Shown piece after piece: positions 1-8,870 of a stretch of 64,000 nt of DNA. A program made the position numbers and the translations under genes. Below the pieces are notes generated by a model. That model ran no database searches and was not told the DNA's origin. It saw nothing but the letters and a program-made list of their open reading frames with translations. Within the stretch, counting starts at the first letter, position 1, and each line of letters starts with the position of its first letter. The stretch is from Actinoplanes xinjiangensis (lineage in GTDB: Bacteria; Actinomycetota; Actinomycetes; Mycobacteriales; Micromonosporaceae): NCBI RefSeq assembly GCF_003148685.1, contig NZ_QGGR01000010.1, positions 62,001 through 126,000 on the forward strand. Direction: 5' to 3'.

Positions 1-1851
1 GTCGACGCGTCCCGCCTGGCCGGGGTGGCGGAGGTCCTGGAGGCCCTGGCCGAGGTGTTCGCCATGGAGCGGACGGTCGCCGGGGACCGGGCGGTCGCGG
101 AGCGGGTGGCGGCGTGGCCGCACCTGGTCGAGGCGTGGCGGACGCTGGACGGCTGGGACGAGGCGATCGCCGAGATGCGCCGGCTGGTGTTGTTGCAGCC
201 CGACGTGATGCGGTTCGACGCCGCGTACCGCCGGCTGGCGGTGGCCGCGCCGGAGTGGGCCGCGCAGATCGGCGGCGGCGAGCACCCGGTCGTCTCCGGC
301 CAGGCCTGCCTGGAGGCCTGGGAGTGGCGGCGGGCGCAGACCTGGTTCGACGGGGTGGTCGGGGACGTCGACCCGGCGGTGCTGGCCCGCCGGGTGGAGC
401 GGGCCCGGGACCGGATCCGGCGACTGACCGGCGAGCTGGTGGTGGCGTCGGCCTGGCTGGAGGTGTCCCGGGCGCTCGATGACCGGCGCCGCGCCGCGCT
501 GGCCGACTGGACCACGGCGCTGCGCAAGATCGGCAAGGGCACCGGCCGGAGTGCGGCGACCTGGCAGGCGCATGCGCAGCGGGCGATGGAGTCCGCGGTC
601 ACCGCCGTGCCGGTCTGGGTCATGTCGGTGGACCGGGCGATCGAGCAGTTCGCCGGCGGGGCCCGGTTCGACGTGGTGATCGTGGACGAGGCGTCGCAGG
701 CCGACCTGTTCGCGCTGCCGGTGCTGTCGCTCGCCGAGCGGGCCGTGGTGGTCGGCGACGACCAGCAGATCGGCCCGCAGCTGGGGTTCGTCGGATCGGT
801 CGAGGGCCTGATCAAACGGCATCTGACCGGGGTGCCGTCGGCCGAGCACTTCGACCCGGAGTCGTCCCTCTACGACCACGCGGTCCGCCGTTCGCCGGAG
901 CGGATCCTGCTGACCGAACACTTCCGGTCGGTACCGCAGATCATCGAGTTCTCGTCGCGTAACTACTACGACGGCAAGATCCGGCCGTTGCGGGCGGACC
1001 GGCCCGCGCTGCCGCCGATCCAGACCGTGTTCTGCGCGGACGGGGTGCGGCAGACGATCGCCGGATACGGGGACGTGAACCTGGAGGAGGCGACCGCGCT
1101 GGTCGAGCGGGTCACCAAGATCGTCGCCGATCCGCGGTACGACGGGCGGACGCTCGGCGTGATCAGCCTGTTGAGCAGTAGTGGACAGGCCAACTACCTG
1201 CTGGAGCAGTTGCACGAGGCGATCGGTGAGGACGAGATCCAGGCGCGACGGCTGCGGGTCGGTGACGCGTACACGTTCCAGGGTGACGAGCGCGACGTGG
1301 TGCTGGTGTCGATGGTGGTGTCCGAGAAGGATCCGCGGATCGCGGCGTTCACCAAGCGCGACTACCACCGGCGGATCAACGTGGCGGCGTCCCGGGCACG
1401 CGACCAGGTGTGGATCTTCCACTCGGTGCGGCCGGGTGCGCTTCTCGCCGACGACGCCCGGGGACGGCTCCTGTCGTACGCCATCGATCTGCCCTCGGAG
1501 GCCTCGGCGGCCGATCCGTCCGCGCACTGCGAGAGCGACTTCGAGCGTGAGGTTCTGAAGTTGCTGGTCAGCCGTGGTTTCCGGCCGATTCCGCAGTTCC
1601 GGATCGGCGGCTACCGGATCGATTTCGTGCTGAACGCGCCGGACGGGCGGCGGCTCGCGATCGAGTGCGACGGTGACACCTATCAGGGGCCGGAGCAGTG
1701 GGAGAGCGACATGCGCCGGCAGTCGGTGCTGGAGCGCGTGGGTAACTGTGTGTTCGTGCGGATCCGGGGCAGTGTCTTCGCCCGGGAGCCGGAGGTGGCG
1801 ATGCGCCCGGTCTGGCAGCGCATCAGTGAGTTGGAGATCACTCCGGTGTAG
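1..1851 (+). CDS. Superfamily 1 helicase with C-terminal nuclease domain, 5' end outside window
   Basis: The frame is open from base 1, so the gene is cut by the window edge and only the last ~616 residues are seen. The visible part carries the C-terminal helicase lobe of DNA2/NAM7-type AAA helicases: Walker B as DEASQ, a GDDQQIGP loop, LTEHFRS (motif IV-like), TFQGDERDVV (motif V) and INVAASRA (motif VI). The last ~100 residues (from FEREVLKLL) form a Vsr/DUF559-like PD-(D/E)xK nuclease with IDFV and IECDGD as the metal-binding acidic residues. Proteins of this build are usually well over 1,000 residues and are often found in defence or DNA-repair loci. The Walker A motif must lie upstream. 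The role is inferred from the family only. Confidence 0.85.
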   Translation, partial: VDASRLAGVAEVLEALAEVFAMERTVAGDRAVAERVAAWPHLVEAWRTLDGWDEAIAEMRRLVLLQPDVMRFDAAYRRLAVAAPEWAAQIGGGEHPVVSGQACLEAWEWRRAQTWFDGVVGDVDPAVLARRVERARDRIRRLTGELVVASAWLEVSRALDDRRRAALADWTTALRKIGKGTGRSAATWQAHAQRAMESAVTAVPVWVMSVDRAIEQFAGGARFDVVIVDEASQADLFALPVLSLAERAVVVGDDQQIGPQLGFVGSVEGLIKRHLTGVPSAEHFDPESSLYDHAVRRSPERILLTEHFRSVPQIIEFSSRNYYDGKIRPLRADRPALPPIQTVFCADGVRQTIAGYGDVNLEEATALVERVTKIVADPRYDGRTLGVISLLSSSGQANYLLEQLHEAIGEDEIQARRLRVGDAYTFQGDERDVVLVSMVVSEKDPRIAAFTKRDYHRRINVAASRARDQVWIFHSVRPGALLADDARGRLLSYAIDLPSEASAADPSAHCESDFEREVLKLLVSRGFRPIPQFRIGGYRIDFVLNAPDGRRLAIECDGDTYQGPEQWESDMRRQSVLERVGNCVFVRIRGSVFAREPEVAMRPVWQRISELEITPV

Positions 1852-2190
1852 CACTCACGCGGAGTGCATTGATGACTCCGTTGGGTGCATGTGGACGGTG
1901 GGAACCGGGTAGGGAAATGCGGAAGGTTCCACAGCAAATACTCGTAGTGACTGTCTGTCATGGAGTAAGCGAGGGTATTTCGACGTAAATGTAAGGGAAC
2001 GAGGTCATCCATTCGGTTGTTTCGTTACTCTGGATGGGCGATAATTCCCTGCTCCTGGCCTTGCGTGCAGAGTCGTCAGAAGTTTGACGCTTGCGTCCAC
2101 TGTTACTACGACCCGGTGACAGGTCGTAATAGGTAAGGGGTCCTGGGTGGCAGGGGAAGCGGCCGTGCGCAAGGGGGGAGGTGGCGGTAT
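1852..2190. other. Gene-free region, noticeably lower GC
   Basis: No convincing ORF. A small inverted repeat (GGAGT at 1861-1865, ACTCC at 1875-1879) follows the helicase stop. The middle (about 1900-2060) is AT-richer than anything near it and probably holds the promoter and long 5' leader of the PAS-EAL gene, whose Shine-Dalgarno-like run (GGGGGGAGG, 2173-2181) is 9 bases from its ATG. Confidence 0.5.
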
Positions 2191-3867
2191 ATGACGGTGC
2201 CCGAAGAACGGGAGCGCTGGACCGTCACGCCGTCGCACACCCTCCCGGAGCCACGCCAGCCGGCCGACGAGCGGGCGGTGGCCTGGTTCACGTACACCGC
2301 CGCCGGTGATCAGATCGTGTGGTCGCCGGCCTTCGCCGCGATGATCGGCCGGGCACCCACCGAGAAGGGCAAGACCCGGCAGATCCTGGCCCGCCACGTG
2401 CACCGCGACGACCACGCCAAGGCTCTCGGCGCCATCACCGAGGCCTGGACCAGCCAGACCACCGTGCACACCACAGTCCGGCTGATGCGCGCCGACGGCG
2501 GCTGGTTCGACATCGACTGCACCCTGGAGCCGATGGCCGGCCCGGACGGCGCGGTCCGCGGTATCCGCGGCATGGTCCGCGACGTCTCGGTCCGCGAGCG
2601 GGCCCGCCGCGAGTCGGCTCGCCTCACCCGGCGCGGCGAGACCGTGCAGGCCTCCCTGGTCGAGCCGGACCCGGCGACCGGCCTGCTGATCCGCGCCCGG
2701 TTCGCGGACGAGATCGACCGCGCGCTGCGCGGTGCCGGCGGTGCCCTTCTGGTGGTCCGGGTCCAGGCCGGTGACACCGCCGAGGGGGTACGCCCGGACC
2801 ACAACGTCGAGCTGCTGCACCGCGCTGCCCGGCTGGTGGAGGAGAAGGCCCGCCCGGAGCACCTGATCGGCCGGGTCGGACCGAACGAGATCGGTGTCCT
2901 GTTCGCGCGGAGCACCTGGCGCTCCGCCCGCGAGCAGGCGCGCGACCTGATCGCCGCGCTCAGCGAGCAGTCCCACTGCTGGGGTGGCCTGGTCCGGTTC
3001 GAACGCGACGCCGAGGCGGGCAGCCACGGCCTGCTGATCGACGCCGAGCAGGCCTGGCGGCAGTCGCGGGAGGCGGACCGGTCGATCACCCTGGTCGCGC
3101 ATCCGGTGCCGGTCCGTGATCGGCAGGGCTCCTACCGCAGCCGGGTCGCCGACGCGCTCGGCACCGACCGGTTCACCCTCTACTCGCAGCCGATCCTGGA
3201 GCTGCAGACGAACCGGGTGACCCGGCACGAGCTGCTGCTCCGGGTGCTCGACGAGGCCGACGGCCCGCAGTCGCCGATCCAGGTGCTGGACACCGCCGAG
3301 CGACTCGACGCGATCTTCGACATCGACCTGTGGGTGGTCGAGCGGGCCATGCGCCTCGCCGCCGAGCAGCCCGGCCTGTGCCTCCAGGTCAACCTCTCCG
3401 GCCGCTCGGTCGGCGATCCGCGGCTCACCAACGAGGTGGAGAAGCTGCTGGAGCGCTACCGGGTCGAACCGGCGCAGCTGACCTTCGAGATCACCGAGAC
3501 GGCGCTGATCGGCAACCTCAGCGAGGCGCGACGGTTCGCCGACCGGGTCCGCGACCTCGGCTGCGGGCTGGCGCTCGACGACTTCGGCTCCGGGTACGCG
3601 TCGTTCCGCTACCTGCGGCTGTTCCCGATCGACCTCGTCAAGATCGACGGTGAGTACGTCGTGGACCTCGTCGACAATCCGCAGGACCAGGTGCTGGTAC
3701 GCGCACTGGTGCAGGTCTGCCAGGCGTACGGGATCCACACCGTCGCCGAGTTCGTGCAGGACGAGGCGACCCTGCGGATGCTGCGCGAGCTGGGCGTCGA
3801 CTACGTCCAGGGCTATCTGATCGGCCGGCCGTCGCCGGTCGAGCCGGGCGGGTTGCGCCAACCCTGA
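2191..3867 (+). CDS. PAS-GGDEF(degenerate)-EAL cyclic-di-GMP phosphodiesterase
   Basis: This 558-residue cytoplasmic protein has a PAS domain (about residues 28-130), a GGDEF-like domain (about 150-290) and an EAL domain (about 305-550). The EAL domain keeps the residues known to matter for hydrolysis of c-di-GMP: the Glu of HELLLR, Asn in NLSG, Glu in EITET, the Asp pair in DDFGSGYAS, Lys in LVKID, Glu in VAEF and Gln in VQGY. The GGDEF signature is replaced by GPNEI, so cyclase activity is unlikely and that domain may be a GTP sensor or a relic. No membrane segments, so the PAS domain probably senses a cytosolic signal. The ATG is preceded by a strong purine run. It stands alone, with the cupin gene 20 bases downstream under its own promoter. 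Confidence 0.9.
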   Translation: MTVPEERERWTVTPSHTLPEPRQPADERAVAWFTYTAAGDQIVWSPAFAAMIGRAPTEKGKTRQILARHVHRDDHAKALGAITEAWTSQTTVHTTVRLMRADGGWFDIDCTLEPMAGPDGAVRGIRGMVRDVSVRERARRESARLTRRGETVQASLVEPDPATGLLIRARFADEIDRALRGAGGALLVVRVQAGDTAEGVRPDHNVELLHRAARLVEEKARPEHLIGRVGPNEIGVLFARSTWRSAREQARDLIAALSEQSHCWGGLVRFERDAEAGSHGLLIDAEQAWRQSREADRSITLVAHPVPVRDRQGSYRSRVADALGTDRFTLYSQPILELQTNRVTRHELLLRVLDEADGPQSPIQVLDTAERLDAIFDIDLWVVERAMRLAAEQPGLCLQVNLSGRSVGDPRLTNEVEKLLERYRVEPAQLTFEITETALIGNLSEARRFADRVRDLGCGLALDDFGSGYASFRYLRLFPIDLVKIDGEYVVDLVDNPQDQVLVRALVQVCQAYGIHTVAEFVQDEATLRMLRELGVDYVQGYLIGRPSPVEPGGLRQP

Positions 3868-3873
3868 CGTGGG

Positions 3874-3879
3874 TAACGT
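3874..3879 (+). promoter_or_regulatory. -10 box of leaderless cupin gene
   Basis: TAACGT ends 8 bases before the ATG at 3888 and no Shine-Dalgarno is present, which fits a leaderless transcript. Confidence 0.5.
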
Positions 3880-3887
3880 CGAAGGTC

Positions 3888-4277
3888 ATGGAGCACTTCA
3901 CGATTGCCACTGTCGCTGAGCAGAGCCCCGACTTCCGCCGCGTGCTCTGGACCGGAAAGCACACCCAACTCGTCATCATGACGATCCCGCCGGGCGGTGA
4001 GATCGGCGAGGAGGTCCACGAGGTGGACCAGATCCTGACCTTCGTCAGCGGTGTCGGCACCGCCGTGATCAGCGGTCAGACCCGCAAGGTCGCCCAGGGT
4101 GATCTGGTGGTCGTGCCCGCCGGTCGCAAGCACAACTTCCTCAACGAGGGGCCGAACCCGCTGGTCCTCTACACCGTCTACGGTCCGCCGGAGCACGCCG
4201 ACGGTGCGGTGCACAAGACCAAGGAAGAGGCCGACGCGGCCGAGGAGGCGGGCAAGGACGAGCCGCCGACCGAGTGA
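3888..4277 (+). CDS. Small cupin-domain protein
   Basis: 129 residues with a single beta-barrel cupin fold: motif 1 as PPGGEIGEEVHEVDQILTF (histidine in EEVHE and acidic residues) and motif 2 as GDLVVVPAGRKHNF. The metal-binding His/Glu pattern is present, so the barrel probably binds a divalent metal. A charged tail (about residues 107-129, rich in Glu/Lys/Ala) follows the barrel. Substrate cannot be told from sequence. The likely leaderless start is supported by a TAACGT box. A 12-bp inverted repeat follows the stop. Confidence 0.85.
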   Translation: MEHFTIATVAEQSPDFRRVLWTGKHTQLVIMTIPPGGEIGEEVHEVDQILTFVSGVGTAVISGQTRKVAQGDLVVVPAGRKHNFLNEGPNPLVLYTVYGPPEHADGAVHKTKEEADAAEEAGKDEPPTE

Positions 4278-4289
4278 ATTAGTCACGAC

Positions 4290-4329
4290 GCCGGAACCGG
4301 CCGAGGCCCCCCAGCCAGCCGGTTCCGGC
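4290..4329. terminator. Stem-loop after cupin gene
   Basis: Perfect 12-bp stem, GCCGGAACCGGC at 4290-4301 and its complement at 4318-4329, with a 16-base loop. There is no U-tract, as is common for terminators in this group. Confidence 0.55.
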
Positions 4330-4462
4330 GCCGTGTCGGGGTTAAAGTCCCCGGACAGCCTACCTGCCCAAGTTCACGGAAGTCGATCGAATCGATGGGC
4401 CATCCGTAACGCCTCGGCTGGATCCCGGCTGTCCGGCCACTACCGTAACGGCCGATCGCCAC

Positions 4463-4468
4463 TAACCT
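4463..4468 (+). promoter_or_regulatory. -10 box of leaderless marR-type gene
   Basis: TAACCT ends 6 bases before the ATG at 4475, with no Shine-Dalgarno between. Confidence 0.5.
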
Positions 4469-4474
4469 GCCAGG

Positions 4475-4954
4475 ATGGACGAGCCCCGCTGGTTGACCGA
4501 GGAGCAGCAGCACGCCTGGCGGCAGGTGGTGGAGGTGCTCGTCCGGGTCCCGGCCGCTTTGGAGGCGCAACTACAGCGCGACTCCGGTCTGACCCACATG
4601 GGCTATCTGGTGCTGATGACCCTCTCCGAGCGCCCGGACCGGCGCCTGGCGATGAGCAAGCTGGCCAAACGGGCCAGCGCCTCGCTCTCCCGGCTCTCCC
4701 ACGTGGTGGCCCGCCTGGAGCAGAAGGGCTGGGTGCGCCGGGAACGGGACGCCGAGGACGGGCGGGTGCAGATCGCCGTCCTCACCGACGAGGGGCGGCG
4801 CAAGGTCGTCGAGTCGGCGCCCGGCCACGCCGAGGCGGTACAGCAGCTCATCTTCGACCGGCTGAGCCCGGCGCAGGTCCGGCAGTTGACCAGGGTCGCC
4901 GAGTCGCTGCTGGAGACCCCGCTGGAGGTCCGTTCCCGTCCCGTTTCCCGGTGA
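4475..4954 (+). CDS. MarR-family transcriptional regulator
   Basis: 159 residues with the winged helix-turn-helix of the MarR family: LTHMGYLVLMTLSE (helix 2-3), the recognition-helix region AMSKLAKRASASLSRLSHVV, and the wing GWVRRERDAEDGRVQIAVLTDEGR, whose D-x-R core is the family hallmark. MarR proteins bind palindromic operators as dimers and respond to small phenolic or oxidative ligands; the ligand here is unknown. The nearest gene, 55 bases downstream on the same strand, is the mycothiol-dependent formaldehyde dehydrogenase, so control of aldehyde or thiol stress is a reasonable guess. Confidence 0.92.
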   Translation: MDEPRWLTEEQQHAWRQVVEVLVRVPAALEAQLQRDSGLTHMGYLVLMTLSERPDRRLAMSKLAKRASASLSRLSHVVARLEQKGWVRRERDAEDGRVQIAVLTDEGRRKVVESAPGHAEAVQQLIFDRLSPAQVRQLTRVAESLLETPLEVRSRPVSR

Positions 4955-5009
4955 GATCTGCAAGGCTGTCCTGATCGGACCACCGACCGGTGAAAGGTGC
5001 GTGTACGGC

Positions 5010-6095
5010 ATGAGCCAGCGGGTGCGGGGCGTGATCGCCCGGGAGAAGGGCAAACCGGTCGAGGTGACCACCATCGTGGTTCCCGACCCAGGACCGGGCG
5101 AGGCGGTCGTCAAGGTGCAGGCCTGCGGGGTCTGCCACACCGACCTGCACTATCGCGAGGGCGGGATCAACGACGAGTTCCCGTTCCTGCTCGGCCACGA
5201 GGCGGCCGGTGTGGTCGAGTCGGTCGGTGCCGGGGTGACCGACGTGGCACCCGGCGACTTCGTGGTGCTCAACTGGCGTGCCGTCTGCGGCAACTGCCGG
5301 GCCTGCAACAAGGGCAAGCCGTGGTATTGCTTCGCCACCCACAACGCGAAGCAGCGGATGACCCTGGAGGACGGCACCGAGCTGTCCCCGGCACTCGGCG
5401 TCGGCGCGTTCGTGGAGAAGACGCTGGTGCACGCCGGCCAGTGCACGAAGGTCGACCCGTCGGTCCGGCCCGCCGCGGTCGGCCTGCTCGGCTGCGGCGT
5501 GATGGCCGGCATCGGCGCGGCGATCAACACCGGCGGCGTGACCCGCGGCGACTCGGTCGCGGTGATCGGCTGCGGCGGTGTCGGCGACGGCGCGGTGGCG
5601 GGCGCGGCCCTGGCCGGCGCCACCACGATCATCGCGATCGACACCGACGACCGGAAACTGGAGTGGGCCCGCGGGTTCGGGGCGACCCACACGATCAACG
5701 CGCGCGAGGCCGACGTGGTCGAGGCGGTCAAGGCGCTCACCGGTGGCAACGGCGCCGACGTCGTGGTCGAGGCGGTCGGCCGCCCGGAGACGTACCGGCA
5801 GGCCTTCTACGCCCGCGACCTGGCCGGCACGGTGGTGCTGGTCGGCGTGCCCACCCCGGAGATGACCATCGAGCTGCCGCTGCTCGACGTCTTCGGCCGC
5901 GGTGGCGCGCTCAAATCCAGCTGGTACGGCGACTGCCTGCCCAGCCGCGACTTCCCCCTGCTCGTCGAGCTGTACAGGCAGGGCAGGCTCGACCTGGACG
6001 CGTTCGTCACCGAGGAGATCGCGCTGGACGAGGTCGAGCAGGCGTTCGGCAAGATGCACACCGGTGACGTGCTGCGCTCCGTGGTGATCTTCTGA
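5010..6095 (+). CDS. mscR: S-(hydroxymethyl)mycothiol dehydrogenase
   Basis: A zinc- and NAD-dependent medium-chain dehydrogenase of 361 residues, the usual length. In the known family it oxidises the formaldehyde-mycothiol adduct to S-formylmycothiol, the actinobacterial equivalent of the glutathione route. Catalytic zinc ligands are in CGVCHTD and GHEAAG; four structural-zinc cysteines lie in CGNCRACNKGKPWYC; the NAD fold has GCGGVGDG followed by AIDTDD. I chose the ATG at 5010, since AAAGG at 4993-4997 is a usable Shine-Dalgarno for it but too close for the GTG at 5001. The metallo-hydrolase that often follows this gene is absent; a convergent LigD-like gene lies downstream. Confidence 0.9.
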   Translation: MSQRVRGVIAREKGKPVEVTTIVVPDPGPGEAVVKVQACGVCHTDLHYREGGINDEFPFLLGHEAAGVVESVGAGVTDVAPGDFVVLNWRAVCGNCRACNKGKPWYCFATHNAKQRMTLEDGTELSPALGVGAFVEKTLVHAGQCTKVDPSVRPAAVGLLGCGVMAGIGAAINTGGVTRGDSVAVIGCGGVGDGAVAGAALAGATTIIAIDTDDRKLEWARGFGATHTINAREADVVEAVKALTGGNGADVVVEAVGRPETYRQAFYARDLAGTVVLVGVPTPEMTIELPLLDVFGRGGALKSSWYGDCLPSRDFPLLVELYRQGRLDLDAFVTEEIALDEVEQAFGKMHTGDVLRSVVIF

Positions 6096-6224
6096 TCGCC
6101 CGGTAGTGGGCGCAGGCCGGCGTAAGACAGTCGGCCGGGTGGTCCCGACAGAGGGCGGCGGTCCGGGCGAGAGCCGGTGAACCGATGCCACCGCCGTCCT
6201 CCGGACCGACGTCCTCGACCCTCC

Positions 6225-7292
6225 TCAGGCTCGGATGCTTCGCCACAGGCGGCTCGCCCGGCCGGGCAGGTAGGGGGAGTCCAGGCGTTTCGCGACGACT
6301 CCCGGCAGGCCCTGCGCCTGAGCGGCCTCACACGCGAACTCGCCGCCGCCGGCGAAGAACGGGGGCGTCTGCCAGTGCGGGCCGGACAGCGCCAGGCCGT
6401 CCAGCAGCTCCCGCCGCTCGGCGTAACGGACCAGCTCCATCGTGGAGTGGCCCTCCAGCCACAGCAGGTCGTACACCAGGAACTGCACCGGCGTCCGCTC
6501 GGCCGCCCGTTTCGCCGCGGCGGCGTCCTTCGGCGCCTCGCGCCGGGCCAGCAGGCCCTGATCCGGACGGGTGCCGGCGAAGGCGACGATCTCACCGTCG
6601 AGCACGGCCTCGACCGGCGCGAGCGCCGGCCCGAGCGGCCTGACCTCCGGGAACCACCTGGTCACATCGGTTCCGGCGGCATCGGTGAGACGCAGTCTTC
6701 CCCCCGAGACGTACGCGAGGACGCGGCGCCCGCCCCACGCCATCTCGTATCCCCAGTCGGCGTCATCGGGCGGTAGCCCCGCCGACGGGGTCGCGAGCAT
6801 CGGCGCCGTCGTCTCGGGCATCGGCTCCCAGCCCGGCTCGGGCGGATCCATCCGCCGGACCATCCAGTCGCGATCCTCGGTCCGGAAGAAGACGTAGCGC
6901 CCGTGGGTACGTTCCCCGTGGAAGGTGACGCCGATCTCGTCGTCGCGCCACTTGTCGGCCTCGTAGGTGCCCCGGTCGAAGATCGTCATACGGCCGCCGC
7001 CGTACTCGCCGGCCGGGATCTCGCCGGCGAACCGCAGATACTCCAGCGGGTGGTCCTCGGTGTGTTTGGCCAGGTGATTGCGGCCCTGATCGCGAGGGAG
7101 CCCGCGCGGCACGGCGAACGAGACGAGCACGCCGTCGCGTTCCAGCCGGACGTCCCAGTGCAGGCTGCGCGCGTGGTGCTGCTGGATGACGAACCGTTTC
7201 GTGTCCGTGGCCGGCGGACTGGCCGCCGGCACCGGCTCGGGGGTGCGCCGGGCGTCGCGCTTGCGCCGGTACTCGTCGAGGCGGTCGGTCAT
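6225..7292 (-). CDS. LigD-type 3'-phosphoesterase fused to a pseudo-ligase domain
   Basis: 355 residues. The N-terminal half (about 30-150) is the 3'-phosphoesterase domain of bacterial LigD, which trims 3' ends during double-strand break repair; its metal and phosphate-binding residues are intact in QQHHARSLHWDVRLE and EIPAGEYGGG. The C-terminal half looks like the ATP-dependent ligase nucleotidyltransferase domain, but motif I reads YEMAWGGRR: the adenylated lysine is Ala185 and the following aspartate is Gly187. Motif III (LDGEIVAF) and a motif V remnant (GVVAKR) survive, the final WLKVK-like lysines are missing, and there is no OB-fold domain. Ligation is therefore very unlikely. The start was taken at the ATG giving MTDRLDEYRRKRD. 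Confidence 0.85.
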   Translation of the reverse strand: MTDRLDEYRRKRDARRTPEPVPAASPPATDTKRFVIQQHHARSLHWDVRLERDGVLVSFAVPRGLPRDQGRNHLAKHTEDHPLEYLRFAGEIPAGEYGGGRMTIFDRGTYEADKWRDDEIGVTFHGERTHGRYVFFRTEDRDWMVRRMDPPEPGWEPMPETTAPMLATPSAGLPPDDADWGYEMAWGGRRVLAYVSGGRLRLTDAAGTDVTRWFPEVRPLGPALAPVEAVLDGEIVAFAGTRPDQGLLARREAPKDAAAAKRAAERTPVQFLVYDLLWLEGHSTMELVRYAERRELLDGLALSGPHWQTPPFFAGGGEFACEAAQAQGLPGVVAKRLDSPYLPGRASRLWRSIRA

Positions 7293-7395
7293 GTCTCGAT
7301 TGTCTGCCCGGCCGCGGGGAGAAATACACCGGTGTAACTTGCCTCGGCACGCGACGTCAGCCGAAAGTGTCGTACCCCGGTGGTTTGCTGTCGGC

Positions 7396-7542
7396 ATGAA
7401 CCGCTCGCCGCGTTCCCTGCACCGTTTCTACGCCCGTCGCCGGGCCGTCGCCCTCGCCCGTGCGGGCCGTGCTTTCGCTGCTGTGACGGCCGAGGCGCCG
7501 GAGAATCCACAGGAGACCGTCCTCACCGCCTGCGCGCCCTGA
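7396..7542 (+). CDS. Possible 48-residue basic small protein
   Basis: A short ORF starting MNRSPRSLHRFYARRR, strongly basic in the first 30 residues and ending ETVLTACAP. Third codon positions are mostly G/C as in true genes here. No Shine-Dalgarno and no recognised domain. It sits between two divergently arranged genes and may be non-coding. Confidence 0.35.
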   Translation: MNRSPRSLHRFYARRRAVALARAGRAFAAVTAEAPENPQETVLTACAP

Positions 7543-7651
7543 GATTCGCCCAAATCGGACCCCGGCCTGATCGCGGGTGTTCCCCGCGACGGTTGCGGGG
7601 GGTAGTGTTCTGGCTCCCACGCGTATCCATCGACAAGAGAGCGTTGGTGTG

Positions 7652-8758
7652 ATGAGCTTGCGCATCCTCGTGGTGGGCGCCGGTATCGCCGGCCTGGCGG
7701 CGGCCCGAGGGCTGCGCATCGCGGGCTTCCGGCCCGAGGTGGTGGAGGCGCTGCCCGCCACCGTGGTGCCCGGTGCCGGCATCTATCTTCCCGGTAACGC
7801 CTCCCGTGCGCTGCGGCTGCTCGGCCTCGACGTCCCGCTGCGCCCGCTCGGCGATCTGATCTTCCGGCAGGCCTTCCTCGACACCCGGGGCCGCGACCTC
7901 TTCGAGATGGACGCCGCCGGGCTGTGGGCGGGCGTCGGCGAGTCCCGCGCCCTGTCCCGCGCCGACCTCCAGCAGGTCCTGCTCACCGGGGTGGGCGGCG
8001 AGGTCCGCTTCGAGACCGAGGTGCGCGACGTGCAGATCGTCGACGGCGCCGCCAAGGTCGAGTTCGGCACCGGCGCGGTCACGGAGTATGACCTGGTCAT
8101 CGGCGCGGACGGTCGGCGCTCGCTGATCCGCGACAAGGCCGGCCTCGGCGGCCCGGCCACCCCGACCGGCCAGATCGTCTACCGCTCGGTCGTCACCGGC
8201 GGCCCGCCGCTCACCGACTGGACCGCGGTGCTCGGCCGCCGCGCCGCCTTCGTCGCCATGCCGATGGGCGGCCGCCGGCTGTATTGCCATGCCGACGAGA
8301 CCGCCCCCGACACGCCCAACCCGGAAGACCCGAAAGAGCGGCTGCGCGAGCTGTTCGGCTCGTGGGGCGGCCCGGTCCCGGCGATCCTCGACAAGATCGA
8401 GAAGGTGCAGGTCGCGCGGACCGACGAGGTCGTCCTGCGGTCCTGGTCGAACGGTCCGGTCGTGCTGGTCGGCGACGCGGCGCACGCCACCGCGCCGACA
8501 CTCGCCCAGGGTGCGGCGATGTCCTTCGAGGACGGGTGGGTGCTCGGTCAGGAGCTGCGGACCGCGGCCGGTGACATCCCGGCGGCGCTGCGGGCCTATG
8601 AGGACCGCCGGCGACCCCGATGCACCGAGGTGCGCGAGCGGACCCGCGAGCGGGACCGGGCCCGCGACGTCCCGCCGTCCCTGCGCGACCCGATGCTGCG
8701 CCGCAGGGGCGCCCGCATCTTCGCCGATCATTACCGGGCCCTGGTGTCGCCGGTCTGA
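7652..8758 (+). CDS. FAD-dependent aromatic-ring-type monooxygenase
   Basis: 368 residues of the PHBH-like flavoprotein family, which hydroxylate or oxidise small, often aromatic, substrates with NAD(P)H and oxygen. The FAD-binding fingerprint VVGAGIAGLAAARGL is at the N-terminus, the DG motif as IGADGRRSLIRDKAGL near residue 150, and the ribityl-binding GD motif as VLVGDAAHATAPTLAQGAAM near residue 285. The start at 7652 gives the fingerprint at the expected position; a TAGTGT box about 50 bases upstream is a plausible -10. Substrate unknown. It lies upstream of ctaD with a 112-base gap and is probably an independent unit. Confidence 0.88.
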   Translation: MSLRILVVGAGIAGLAAARGLRIAGFRPEVVEALPATVVPGAGIYLPGNASRALRLLGLDVPLRPLGDLIFRQAFLDTRGRDLFEMDAAGLWAGVGESRALSRADLQQVLLTGVGGEVRFETEVRDVQIVDGAAKVEFGTGAVTEYDLVIGADGRRSLIRDKAGLGGPATPTGQIVYRSVVTGGPPLTDWTAVLGRRAAFVAMPMGGRRLYCHADETAPDTPNPEDPKERLRELFGSWGGPVPAILDKIEKVQVARTDEVVLRSWSNGPVVLVGDAAHATAPTLAQGAAMSFEDGWVLGQELRTAAGDIPAALRAYEDRRRPRCTEVRERTRERDRARDVPPSLRDPMLRRRGARIFADHYRALVSPV

Positions 8759-8870
8759 CGTTTGGTCACCCCGCGACGGTCGGACCACCACGGGGGACTA
8801 TTCTGCCACCGAGGTACGCCCGATCATCGGGGAAACCCGAGAGGGACGAACGAGACAACGGAGGCAATTC

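Noticed and set aside
2005..3861. 618-codon minus-strand ORF
   Set aside because: Lies entirely opposite the PAS-GGDEF-EAL gene; no domain or ribosome-binding site.
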